A stretch of 5,850 nt of DNA from Pseudomonadota bacterium (GTDB lineage: Bacteria > Pseudomonadota > Gammaproteobacteria > Magnimaribacterales > D2472), in contig RGHK01000062.1 in the NCBI GenBank assembly GCA_010024215.1, positions 1 to 5,850 on the forward strand, in the 5' to 3' direction. The stretch's first letter is position 1. Each line of letters begins with the position of its first letter. Under the pieces are notes generated by a model. That model had not been told where the DNA came from. It ran no database searches and saw only the letters and a list, made by a program, of their open reading frames with translations. This document shows, piece by piece, positions 1 through 5,850 of the stretch. A program made the position numbers and the translations under genes.

Positions 1-1
1 A

Positions 2-175
2 TTATCTAGTGATACTGCAAGAGAAGTCTCTAAAAATATGCATCCTATTTCGAAAATTGGAGATGCAGATGATATACTTCCTGTTATAAATTGGTTATTG
101 AGCCCAAATGCTAAATGGGTCACAGGTCAGACCATTCATGTTGATGGTGGTCTATCAACTGTCAAACCGAGATAA
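2..175 (+). CDS. Short-chain dehydrogenase/reductase, C-terminal fragment
   Basis: Only the last 57 codons are present; the gene begins left of the window and ends at TAA 173-175. The visible tail reads as the C-terminal part of a classical SDR (FabG-like) NAD(P)H-dependent oxidoreductase: a G-D-A-D-D-I segment, then a W-L-L-S-P helix, then the family signature V-T-G-Q-T-I-H-V-D-G-G, which forms the last strand of the Rossmann fold and part of the tetramer interface. The nucleotide-binding glycine motif and the catalytic Ser-Tyr-Lys lie outside the window, so substrate and cofactor preference cannot be judged. It ends 12 bases before gcvH on the same strand and is probably cotranscribed with it. 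Family assignment is firm; calling it a 3-oxoacyl-ACP reductase or any specific enzyme would be a guess. Confidence 0.85.
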   Translation, partial: LSSDTAREVSKNMHPISKIGDADDILPVINWLLSPNAKWVTGQTIHVDGGLSTVKPR

Positions 176-176
176 T

Positions 177-185
177 AAGGGGGAG
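177..185 (+). promoter_or_regulatory. Ribosome binding site of gcvH
   Basis: The purine run AAGGGGGAG fills most of the 12-base gap between the SDR stop codon and the gcvH ATG at 188. AAGG at 177-180 lies 7 bases from the start, a normal Shine-Dalgarno distance, while GGAG at 182-185 is only 2 bases away and is probably too close. The site supports the ATG at 188 as the true start. Confidence 0.7.
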
Positions 186-187
186 TA

Positions 188-550
188 ATGTCTGAAACTA
201 AATATCTTGAAACACATGAGTGGTACATAGTTGATGGAGATAAATTTACTGTCGGCATATCTGATTACGCCCAAGGCGAACTTGGTGATATTGTGTTTGT
301 AACCTTACCAGAAGTAGGACAAGAATTTAGTAAAGGTGATGCAATAGTCGAGGTAGAAGCAACTAAAACAGTTGCTGAAGCATATGCTCCAATGAACTGT
401 GTTATTACAGAAGTAAACACAAATCTGGAAACTGAACCTGAGCTTATAAATAATGATCCAGTAGGAGATGGCTGGATGGTTAAAGCCGAAATTAAAGAAA
501 TGGATGATTCAGGTATGACCTACCAGCAGTACGAGTCATTTATTTCTTAA
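188..550 (+). CDS. gcvH: Glycine cleavage system H protein (lipoyl carrier)
   Basis: This 120-residue protein is a complete GcvH of usual length (about 120-130). It is the cytoplasmic shuttle of the glycine cleavage system: its lipoyl arm receives the aminomethyl group from glycine at the P-protein, presents it to GcvT, and is reoxidised by dihydrolipoyl dehydrogenase. The N-terminus has the typical Y-L-E-T-H-E-W start, followed by VGISDYAQGELGDIVFV at about 22-38, a family hallmark. The lipoyl attachment site is Lys60 in E-A-T-K-T-V-A-E-A-Y-A-P (57-68). Most GcvH proteins have E-S-V-K here, so the local sequence is a variant, but the lysine and the following Y-A-P are kept. The C-terminal N-x-D-P-x-G-D-G-W-M segment (about 89-97) is also canonical. 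A strong purine-rich site precedes the start, and the stop codon overlaps the ATG of gcvT by one base. Confidence 0.97.
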   Translation: MSETKYLETHEWYIVDGDKFTVGISDYAQGELGDIVFVTLPEVGQEFSKGDAIVEVEATKTVAEAYAPMNCVITEVNTNLETEPELINNDPVGDGWMVKAEIKEMDDSGMTYQQYESFIS

Positions 551-1572
551 TGTCTGATTTAAAAACTACTTCTTTATACGAATTCCACTTAAGCAAAGAT
601 TCAAAAATGATAGATTTTGCTGGTTGGTCTATGCCTTTTTCTTATGACGGAACACTTAAAGAACATAATTACGTTCGAAAATCAGCTGGATACTTTGATG
701 TTTCCCACATGGGTCGTCTCAGATTAAGTTATTCACAAATTGAAGAAATTAATTATTTGATATGTTCAGAGTTAAGAGATATAGAAAATACAAAAGCACT
801 TTACTCAATATTCTTATCTGAGTCAGGAACTGCAATAGATGATGTCATTTTTTGGAAATTTGAAGATGATCTAATCCTTATATGCAACGCGAGTAACACT
901 GTAAAAATTAAAAATCATTTAGACGCAAACTTTATAACATATGATGACCTCACGAATAAGACAGATTTGATAGCTGTACAAGGTAAAAATGCAATTTCTA
1001 TTGTTGAAGAGATGATGCCTATTCCTGATAAGTTTTCTACTTCTAAAAATTCTATATACACCTATGCAAGAACTGGATATACCGGCGAGGATGGTGTTGA
1101 AGTTATGCTCAATCAAAAAGATACATTAGAGTTTATTCAACAACTTGAAGACAAAGGTGTCATGCCGTGCGGACTCGGCTCAAGAGATACATTAAGATTA
1201 GAAGCTTCTTTACCATTATATGGATTTGAGTTAACTGATGACATTTCTCCTGTAGAAGCTGGTTTGAAATGGACTTTAACTAATAAGTCTGATTACATGG
1301 GTAAAAAGATCATTGATGAGCAAATAGATACTAAAAATCATAAGTATTTAAAGAGATTTAAATTGAATGCTAAGCAAATAGCGAGAACAGGTACTGTTTG
1401 TAATAGCGGAAATGTATCTGGGACTGTAACATCTGGGAATATTTCACCAATATTAGGCCATCCGATAGGATTTGTATTATTCGAAACAAATCCACCTGAC
1501 AATTTACTAGAGTTTGACATTCGTGGTAATTTAGTAGAGGGTAATTTGTTGGATAAGAGGTTTTTAAACTAA
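550..1572 (+). CDS. gcvT: Glycine cleavage system T protein (aminomethyltransferase)
   Basis: This 340-residue protein is the tetrahydrofolate-dependent aminomethyltransferase that takes the aminomethyl group from lipoyl-GcvH, makes 5,10-methylene-THF and frees ammonia. Family landmarks occur in order: DFAGWSMPF at 22-30, FDVSHMG at 49-55, I-D-D-V-I (96-100; Asp97/Asp98 cover the acidic position important for catalysis in characterised T-proteins), C-N-A-S-N at 112-116 near the folate site, V-Q-G-K at 143-146 (usually VQGP), GYTGEDGVE at 176-184, and CGLGSRDTLRLEA at 207-219 (usually GLGARDTLR). The C-terminal barrel domain carries G-T-V-T-S-G-N-I-S-P. It is some 20-30 residues shorter than common bacterial GcvT, with compact loops and no sign of truncation. 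The start is fixed by the one-base TAATG overlap with gcvH; no good Shine-Dalgarno is visible, so translation probably depends on coupling to gcvH. Confidence 0.96.
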   Translation: MSDLKTTSLYEFHLSKDSKMIDFAGWSMPFSYDGTLKEHNYVRKSAGYFDVSHMGRLRLSYSQIEEINYLICSELRDIENTKALYSIFLSESGTAIDDVIFWKFEDDLILICNASNTVKIKNHLDANFITYDDLTNKTDLIAVQGKNAISIVEEMMPIPDKFSTSKNSIYTYARTGYTGEDGVEVMLNQKDTLEFIQQLEDKGVMPCGLGSRDTLRLEASLPLYGFELTDDISPVEAGLKWTLTNKSDYMGKKIIDEQIDTKNHKYLKRFKLNAKQIARTGTVCNSGNVSGTVTSGNISPILGHPIGFVLFETNPPDNLLEFDIRGNLVEGNLLDKRFLN

Positions 1573-2879
1573 TGTTTGTACCACATTCTGAAATCGATTT
1601 AAAAAAGATGTTTGAAGAGCTTTCTATTAGCTCTTTGGATGACCTATTTACCCATATTCCTGCAACATTAAAACTTAACGATGGACTTAATGTACCACCA
1701 ACTCTTTCAGAATTAGAATCGATCAGTCATTTTGAGAGTGTTGAATCAAAAAATACTCAGAATCTTATATGTTTTGCCGGTGGTGGTCATTACGACGTAT
1801 ATTTACCCCACACGGTTAAAACCTTAACAATGAGACCTGAATTTATGACTTCATATACCCCTTATCAAGCTGAAATTTCTCAAGGTATATTGCAAATATT
1901 ATTTGAGTATCAATCATTAATTTGCGATTTAACCGATATGGAACTAGCAAATGCTTCTCTTTATGATGGTGCAACATCAGTAGCCGAAGCTATCTCAGTT
2001 GCGATTAATAAAACTAAGAGAAATGGTGTAGTTGTTTCAAATGGTTTTAATCCAAACACAAAAGAGGTTGTAAATACCTTAGTTGATAGAAGTAAGTTTG
2101 ATATTAAGTATGTAGATTTAATCGACTACATGTTTCCTGAGGATTATATATTTACAGAAGAGGATGCAGCTTTTGTAGTATCACTTCCACATTATGAAGG
2201 TTCAGCACAAGACTTAACTACGATAGTGAAAAACGCTAAAGCAGTAGGTGTAATAACAATTTGTTATATTGACCCTTCAATGATGGGGATATTAAAAACT
2301 CCTGGGTCAATGGGGTTCGATATTGTTGTTGCTGAAGGACAGTCCATGGGTTCTCCACTTTCTTTTGGTGGCCCAACAGTAGGTTGGTTTGCAACTAAGA
2401 AAGAATTAGCAAGATTAGTTCCCGGAAGAATTATTGGTGAAACCAGAGATTCAAATCATACTAAAACATATGTGATGACACTTAGAGCAAGAGAACAGGA
2501 TATAAGGAGGGAAAAAGCCTCATCTAATATATGTACTAATCAAACTTTAAATGCAGTTGGTTCAACAATACATTTATCTTGGCTTGGTCCGCAAGGTTTA
2601 TATGAGATAGGTTATCAAGCTATTCAGAAAGCATCCTATATGAAGCAACAATTATTAGATCACGATATAAATATATCAAATCCTAACAATTCTCTTAGAG
2701 AGTTTATTGTTCAAACTTCAAAACCTGCTGAAGATGTAATTATAGAAATGGGAAATAAAGGCTTTTTAGCTGGTATTAAATATTCGGATAATGAAATATT
2801 AGTAGCAGTTACAGAAAAGAGGACAAAGTCTGAAATCGATAAATATATAACTTCATTACAGGAGGTGGATAATGCATAG
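1572..2879 (+). CDS. gcvPA: Glycine dehydrogenase (decarboxylating) subunit 1
   Basis: This 435-residue protein is the N-terminal half of a split P-protein and pairs with GcvPB to decarboxylate glycine. Family features in order: an N-terminal helical segment with L-F-T-H-I-P at 25-30, F-A-G-G-G-H-Y-D at 68-75, the signature TSYTPYQAEISQG at 93-105, NASLYDGAT at 127-135 followed by A-E-A, A-E-G-Q-S-M-G (254-260, commonly GEGQSLG) leading into LSFGGP at 263-268, P-G-R-I-I-G-E-T-R-D at 284-293, and SSNICTNQ at 317-324. It is slightly shorter than the usual 440-450 residues. As expected for this subunit, it lacks the PLP lysine, which sits in the partner. The start overlaps the gcvT stop by one base; an AAGAGG at 1555-1560 lies 11 bases upstream, rather far. 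The gene ends in TAG inside the first codons of gcvPB, an 8-base overlap. Confidence 0.97.
   Translation: MFVPHSEIDLKKMFEELSISSLDDLFTHIPATLKLNDGLNVPPTLSELESISHFESVESKNTQNLICFAGGGHYDVYLPHTVKTLTMRPEFMTSYTPYQAEISQGILQILFEYQSLICDLTDMELANASLYDGATSVAEAISVAINKTKRNGVVVSNGFNPNTKEVVNTLVDRSKFDIKYVDLIDYMFPEDYIFTEEDAAFVVSLPHYEGSAQDLTTIVKNAKAVGVITICYIDPSMMGILKTPGSMGFDIVVAEGQSMGSPLSFGGPTVGWFATKKELARLVPGRIIGETRDSNHTKTYVMTLRAREQDIRREKASSNICTNQTLNAVGSTIHLSWLGPQGLYEIGYQAIQKASYMKQQLLDHDINISNPNNSLREFIVQTSKPAEDVIIEMGNKGFLAGIKYSDNEILVAVTEKRTKSEIDKYITSLQEVDNA
2860..2865 (+). promoter_or_regulatory. Strong Shine-Dalgarno site of gcvPB
   Basis: A perfect AGGAGG, extended to AGGAGGTGG, lies inside the end of gcvPA and sits 6 bases before the ATG at 2872. 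It settles the gcvPB start and gives this gene the best-matching ribosome binding site in the window, in contrast to gcvT, gcvPA and the downstream ALDH-like gene, which have weak sites or none. Confidence 0.85.
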
Positions 2880-4377
2880 TGGAGGTAACGCTAGTTCATT
2901 ACCACTTGTTGGTGGTGCACCTGAACCAACTATAAATCAATTATCTAAACCAGGTAGAAGAGCTTCAAGGTTTCCAAAATTAGATGTCCCTGTCACAGAG
3001 ATTAACAATCCAGCAATAAGGAATGATAAGCCTAGTCTTCCAGAAGTTTCCGAACATGATTTAGTAATGCATTATTCACGATTAGCCCATAGAAACTTTG
3101 CTGTTGATGTTGGTTTTTATCCTCTTGGATCGTGCACAATGAAATATAATCCAAGATTTGCAGATTATGTCGCAGGATTAAATACATTTGCAAATTCACA
3201 TCCGGCTACTCCTGCTACTTTCACACAAGGCAACTTAGAAGTACTTCATGAACTTGAAAAATTCCTCATAGAAATAACTGGCATGGATAATGCCACATTT
3301 CAGCCACCTGCAGGTGCATCAGGTGAGCTAACTGGATTGTTAATTATTAAGAAATATCTTGAAGAGAATGGATTATCAAACAAAAAAGATATTATTGTGC
3401 CAGATTCAGCTCACGGAACAAATCCTGCCTCTGCAAAGATGGCCGGATTTAATGTTGTTGAAGTTTCAACAGATATTAGAGGCATGGTCAATATTGAGGA
3501 CTTACGAAGCTTAGTAAATGAAAATACAGCTGGTCTAATGTTGACTAATCCAAATACAGGTGGTTTGTTTGAAGAAAACATAATGGAAATATCAAATATA
3601 ATTCATGAAAATGGGGGACTAATTTATTACGATGGAGCAAATTTGAATGCAATTGTCGGCGTTTGTAGACCTGGAGATATGGGTTTTGACATTGTACATT
3701 CGAACCTTCATAAAACATTTGCTACTCCTCATGGTGGTGGAGGTCCCGGCTCAGGCCCGGTTGCCGTTAAAGGATTTTTAAAAGAATATTTACCCGGTCC
3801 AATTGTTGTAAAAAATTCGAATGGATACGACTGGTATTCGCCAAAATCATCTATTGGTAGAATGCACGGTTACCATGGTAATTTTTTAGTTGCATTACGA
3901 GCTCTTGTGTACATGAAATTACTTGGAAAGGAAGGGCTCGATACTTTAGGATCTTACGCTGTTCTTAATGCTCGTTATCTAAGTTCTGTAATATCCAAGA
4001 TTATTCCTCTTGCATACAACGAACCATGCATGCATGAATTTGTTGCAACAGTAAAAGATCTTAAAAAATCACATAAAATAAAAGCCTATGATGTTGGTAA
4101 GGCATTATTAGATAAAGGATTTCATTCACCAACTATATATTTTCCTTTGATTATTGAAGAAGCTTTAATGTTTGAACCAACAGAAACTCAAACAGTTGAT
4201 ACCTTAGATGATTTAGCTGAAACACTTAAATTGATTATTGAAGAATTGCAGGGTGAGGATGTTTCTCTTGAGGAGTATCCCAAAAACCTACCTGTTGGTA
4301 GGCCAAATGAGCTTATTCCTGCAAAGCATTTAACAGTTAATTGGGGAGATTTTGAACTTCTTGAATTAACTGAATAA
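2872..4377 (+). CDS. gcvPB: Glycine dehydrogenase (decarboxylating) subunit 2, PLP subunit
   Basis: This 501-residue protein is the C-terminal, PLP-bearing half of the split P-protein; with GcvPA it releases CO2 from glycine and passes the aminomethyl group to lipoyl-GcvH. It is a fold-type I PLP enzyme. Landmarks: FYPLGSCTMKYNP at 82-94, Q-P-P-A-G-A-S-G-E at 144-152 (phosphate-binding turn region), PDSAHGTNPASA at 177-188, Y-Y-D-G-A-N at 252-257 with Asp254 placed to pair with the PLP ring nitrogen, and N-L-H-K-T-F at 278-283 with Lys281 as the Schiff-base lysine. This is followed by the glycine-rich PHGGGGPGSGP (286-296). SIGRMHGYHGNF (327-338), EPTET (435-439) and a C-terminal tail are also family-typical. 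Length is near the normal 480-500 residues. The start overlaps gcvPA by 8 bases behind an excellent ribosome binding site. Confidence 0.97.
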   Translation: MHSGGNASSLPLVGGAPEPTINQLSKPGRRASRFPKLDVPVTEINNPAIRNDKPSLPEVSEHDLVMHYSRLAHRNFAVDVGFYPLGSCTMKYNPRFADYVAGLNTFANSHPATPATFTQGNLEVLHELEKFLIEITGMDNATFQPPAGASGELTGLLIIKKYLEENGLSNKKDIIVPDSAHGTNPASAKMAGFNVVEVSTDIRGMVNIEDLRSLVNENTAGLMLTNPNTGGLFEENIMEISNIIHENGGLIYYDGANLNAIVGVCRPGDMGFDIVHSNLHKTFATPHGGGGPGSGPVAVKGFLKEYLPGPIVVKNSNGYDWYSPKSSIGRMHGYHGNFLVALRALVYMKLLGKEGLDTLGSYAVLNARYLSSVISKIIPLAYNEPCMHEFVATVKDLKKSHKIKAYDVGKALLDKGFHSPTIYFPLIIEEALMFEPTETQTVDTLDDLAETLKLIIEELQGEDVSLEEYPKNLPVGRPNELIPAKHLTVNWGDFELLELTE

Positions 4378-4378
4378 T

Positions 4379-4406
4379 ATGTATGTATGAATCCTTCGAA
4401 GATTGA
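4379..4406 (+). other. Nested ATG ladder at the ALDH-like gene start
   Basis: Three ATG codons fall 4 bases apart in three frames just after the gcvPB stop. The ATG at 4379 opens a three-codon frame (M-Y-V) that ends in TGA at 4388-4390, which overlaps the long-frame ATG at 4387. The ATG at 4383 opens a seven-codon frame ending in TGA at 4404-4406. Only the third ATG enters the long coding frame. There is no clear Shine-Dalgarno nearby. The layout could support termination-reinitiation from gcvPB or a minimal upstream reading frame, or be a chance product of an ATGT repeat. Confidence 0.5.
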
Positions 4407-5850
4407 TATAGACAGAAATATAAGTAAGTTAAGAGTCAATTCCACTGAATTTTTAAATTTAGACGAATCAACATTAGTAACAATGCTTGAACAGGTTATA
4501 GAAAATATTAAAACTATATCATATTATTGGGCTACTTTATCTTCTGAGAAAAAAGGGATACTATCAAAATCCAAAGAAGGCGAGGAGTGGATAGGCGGGC
4601 CATTTGCTTGTATCTTTGCAATACAATATTTTATTGAAACGATACAAAATAAAGACGATCTGGATAAATCAAAATATGATGACACAGATAAAAGTTATAA
4701 AGTATTCCCAACAAAAAATATCGAAAAACTATTGTTTCCTTTTTTAGAGGGCGAAATTCGATTTGCTAAAAATTTAAATTTTAATCAAATTAATGAATAT
4801 AGAGGGTTTGCTAACAGGTTTGAAAAAATCGAACCTAAAATTACGCTTGTCTTAGGTGCTGGAAATGTTTCATCTATACCTGTACTAGATGCACTGTTTC
4901 ATATGATTGCATACAAATCTGTAATTTACTTAAAACTTAATCCAGTTAACGATTATTTATTACCAATTTTTACTCAAGTATTTGACCCATTTATTACGAG
5001 AGGATTCATGATTATTACTCAAGGCGACATGCAAGCATCTAAGTATCTGACTCAGCATGATGCTTTTCAACAAATACACTTAACTGGATCTAACTACACA
5101 TATGAAAACATTGTTTACGGTAAAGTTCTAAGTGATAAGGAAAGATCTTTAAAGACATATCCAAAAATAAATAAAAAACCAATTACTTCAGAACTTGGTA
5201 ATGTCACACCAATTATTGTACATCCTGGCAATTGGTCTAGATCAGAAATTAGACACCAAGCAAAAAAAATAGTCACTGCAAAACTCAATAATTCAGGTTT
5301 TAACTGCATTGCAGCTCAAGTTATCGTTTTACCAAAAGATTGGAGACATACTCAAAAATTAAAGAATGATATCAAATATTACTTAAAAAAAGTTGGAGAT
5401 ACAACATCTTATTATCCAGGCTCTAGTGAAAATCTTAATGAATTAATTGAGACTAACAACTATGAACAGATTAATAATTTAACTTGTAGTACCCCTTTTC
5501 TTCTAGCTGATTTAGATTTAGAAAAAGAATATGGGAATAAAGAAGTCTGGTCAACAGCCCTTTACTTTAAAGAACTTTCATTTAGCAGTTATGAGGACTT
5601 TGCAGTTAAAGCTATTGATTATGTAAATAACGAACTATGGGGCAATCTGGGAGTAACTGTATTAATTAAGAATTTTAAAAAGGGTACAAATAAACTAATT
5701 TTGAAAAATTATGTTGATGAACTTAAGTATGGCACAGTCGCAATCAATGAATGGTCTGCCATTGGTTTTGTCATACCATCACTACCTTGGGGTGGTTACC
5801 CAGGAAATAGAGATAATGATATCCAAAGTGGACAAGGTTATGTTCATAAC
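4387..5850 (+). CDS. Atypical aldehyde dehydrogenase superfamily protein, 3' truncated
   Basis: An uninterrupted frame of 488 codons runs from ATG 4387 to the window edge without a stop. An in-frame TAA at 4375-4377 (the gcvPB stop) and no earlier start codon make 4387 the first possible start, 9 bases after gcvPB. After about 150 N-terminal residues with no motif I recognise, it shows an ALDH fold: LVLGAGNVSSIP (154-165, Asn160 in place of the Asn of PWNFP), cofactor Lys183 in L-K-L-N-P-V-N-D, L-T-G-S at 232-235, general-base Glu269 in ITSELGNVTP, and nucleophile Cys307 in NNSGFNCIAAQ. The last residues, PWGGYPGN (467-474) then D-I-Q-S-G, match the C-terminal substrate-loop region. The Glu-Cys spacing of 38 resembles classical ALDHs (34 in ALDH2). 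The GN and ELGN variants place it in a divergent branch that I associate from memory with long ALDH-like proteins of Actinobacteria and similar groups. NAD(P)-dependent aldehyde oxidation is likely; acyl-CoA reduction is possible; the substrate is unknown. Confidence 0.85.
   Translation, partial: MNPSKIDIDRNISKLRVNSTEFLNLDESTLVTMLEQVIENIKTISYYWATLSSEKKGILSKSKEGEEWIGGPFACIFAIQYFIETIQNKDDLDKSKYDDTDKSYKVFPTKNIEKLLFPFLEGEIRFAKNLNFNQINEYRGFANRFEKIEPKITLVLGAGNVSSIPVLDALFHMIAYKSVIYLKLNPVNDYLLPIFTQVFDPFITRGFMIITQGDMQASKYLTQHDAFQQIHLTGSNYTYENIVYGKVLSDKERSLKTYPKINKKPITSELGNVTPIIVHPGNWSRSEIRHQAKKIVTAKLNNSGFNCIAAQVIVLPKDWRHTQKLKNDIKYYLKKVGDTTSYYPGSSENLNELIETNNYEQINNLTCSTPFLLADLDLEKEYGNKEVWSTALYFKELSFSSYEDFAVKAIDYVNNELWGNLGVTVLIKNFKKGTNKLILKNYVDELKYGTVAINEWSAIGFVIPSLPWGGYPGNRDNDIQSGQGYVHN

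Noticed and set aside
919..1116. 65-codon open frame on the minus strand inside gcvT
   Set aside because: It lies wholly opposite a well-supported gene, has no recognisable protein features and is explained by AT-rich coding sequence read backwards.
1338..1520. 60-codon open frame on the minus strand inside gcvT
   Set aside because: Antisense to the conserved C-terminal domain of GcvT, with no independent support.
2501..2510. Shine-Dalgarno-like AAGGAGG inside gcvPA
   Set aside because: It encodes the conserved I-R-R-E stretch and the next ATG is about 20 bases away, so no internal start is supported.
2880..2886. Second GGAGGT just after the gcvPB start
   Set aside because: It encodes two glycines, and no in-frame start codon follows at a useful distance; the ATG at 2872 with AGGAGG six bases upstream is the better start.
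4378..4386. Possible terminator or promoter between gcvPB and the ALDH-like gene
   Set aside because: The gap is nine bases with no inverted repeat or T-run, too short for either element.
4188..4445. 85-codon minus-strand frame across the gcvPB end and the start of the ALDH-like gene
   Set aside because: It overlaps two better-supported genes, and its translation looks like a low-complexity shadow rather than a protein family.
5115..5309. 64-codon minus-strand frame inside the ALDH-like gene
   Set aside because: Its hydrophobic look comes from reading the ALDH core backwards; it covers the catalytic Glu and Cys region of the plus-strand gene.

Overview
The window is AT-rich (roughly one third G+C by eye), densely packed bacterial DNA with every gene on the + strand. 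It holds the tail of a short-chain dehydrogenase/reductase, a complete four-gene glycine cleavage cluster (gcvH-gcvT-gcvPA-gcvPB), and the first 488 codons of an unusual aldehyde dehydrogenase superfamily protein that runs off the right edge. Spacers are 12 and 9 bases or replaced by overlaps, so all five genes probably belong to one transcription unit. Small gaps, low G+C and a split P-protein suit a streamlined free-living bacterium, perhaps marine. The lineage cannot be fixed from this window: low-GC Actinobacteria (Actinomarina-like), Chloroflexi-related and Firmicutes-like groups all remain possible.

Layout: 2-175 SDR C-terminus; 188-550 GcvH; 550-1572 GcvT; 1572-2879 GcvPA; 2872-4377 GcvPB; 4387 to the right end, ALDH-like protein. 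No stretch longer than about 12 bases lacks a gene, so there is no room for a terminator, riboswitch or RNA gene between genes. I saw no repeats, CRISPR, tRNA, rRNA or mobile-element parts.

The GcvPA/GcvPB pair decarboxylates glycine with PLP (Lys281 of GcvPB) and loads the aminomethyl group onto the lipoyl arm of GcvH (Lys60). GcvT then transfers the one-carbon unit to tetrahydrofolate and releases ammonia. The fourth component, dihydrolipoyl dehydrogenase (GcvL/Lpd), and the lipoylation enzymes are not in the window. All four proteins keep their expected motifs and look functional. The flanking SDR and ALDH-like genes suggest that glycine cleavage is tied here to some oxidoreductase pathway, but the substrates cannot be read from the sequence.

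The core is ordinary metabolism. The parts most worth a second look are the divergent ALDH-like gene, the nested ATG arrangement at its start, and the contrast in ribosome binding sites along the operon. I found no evidence of a new defence, mobile or RNA system.
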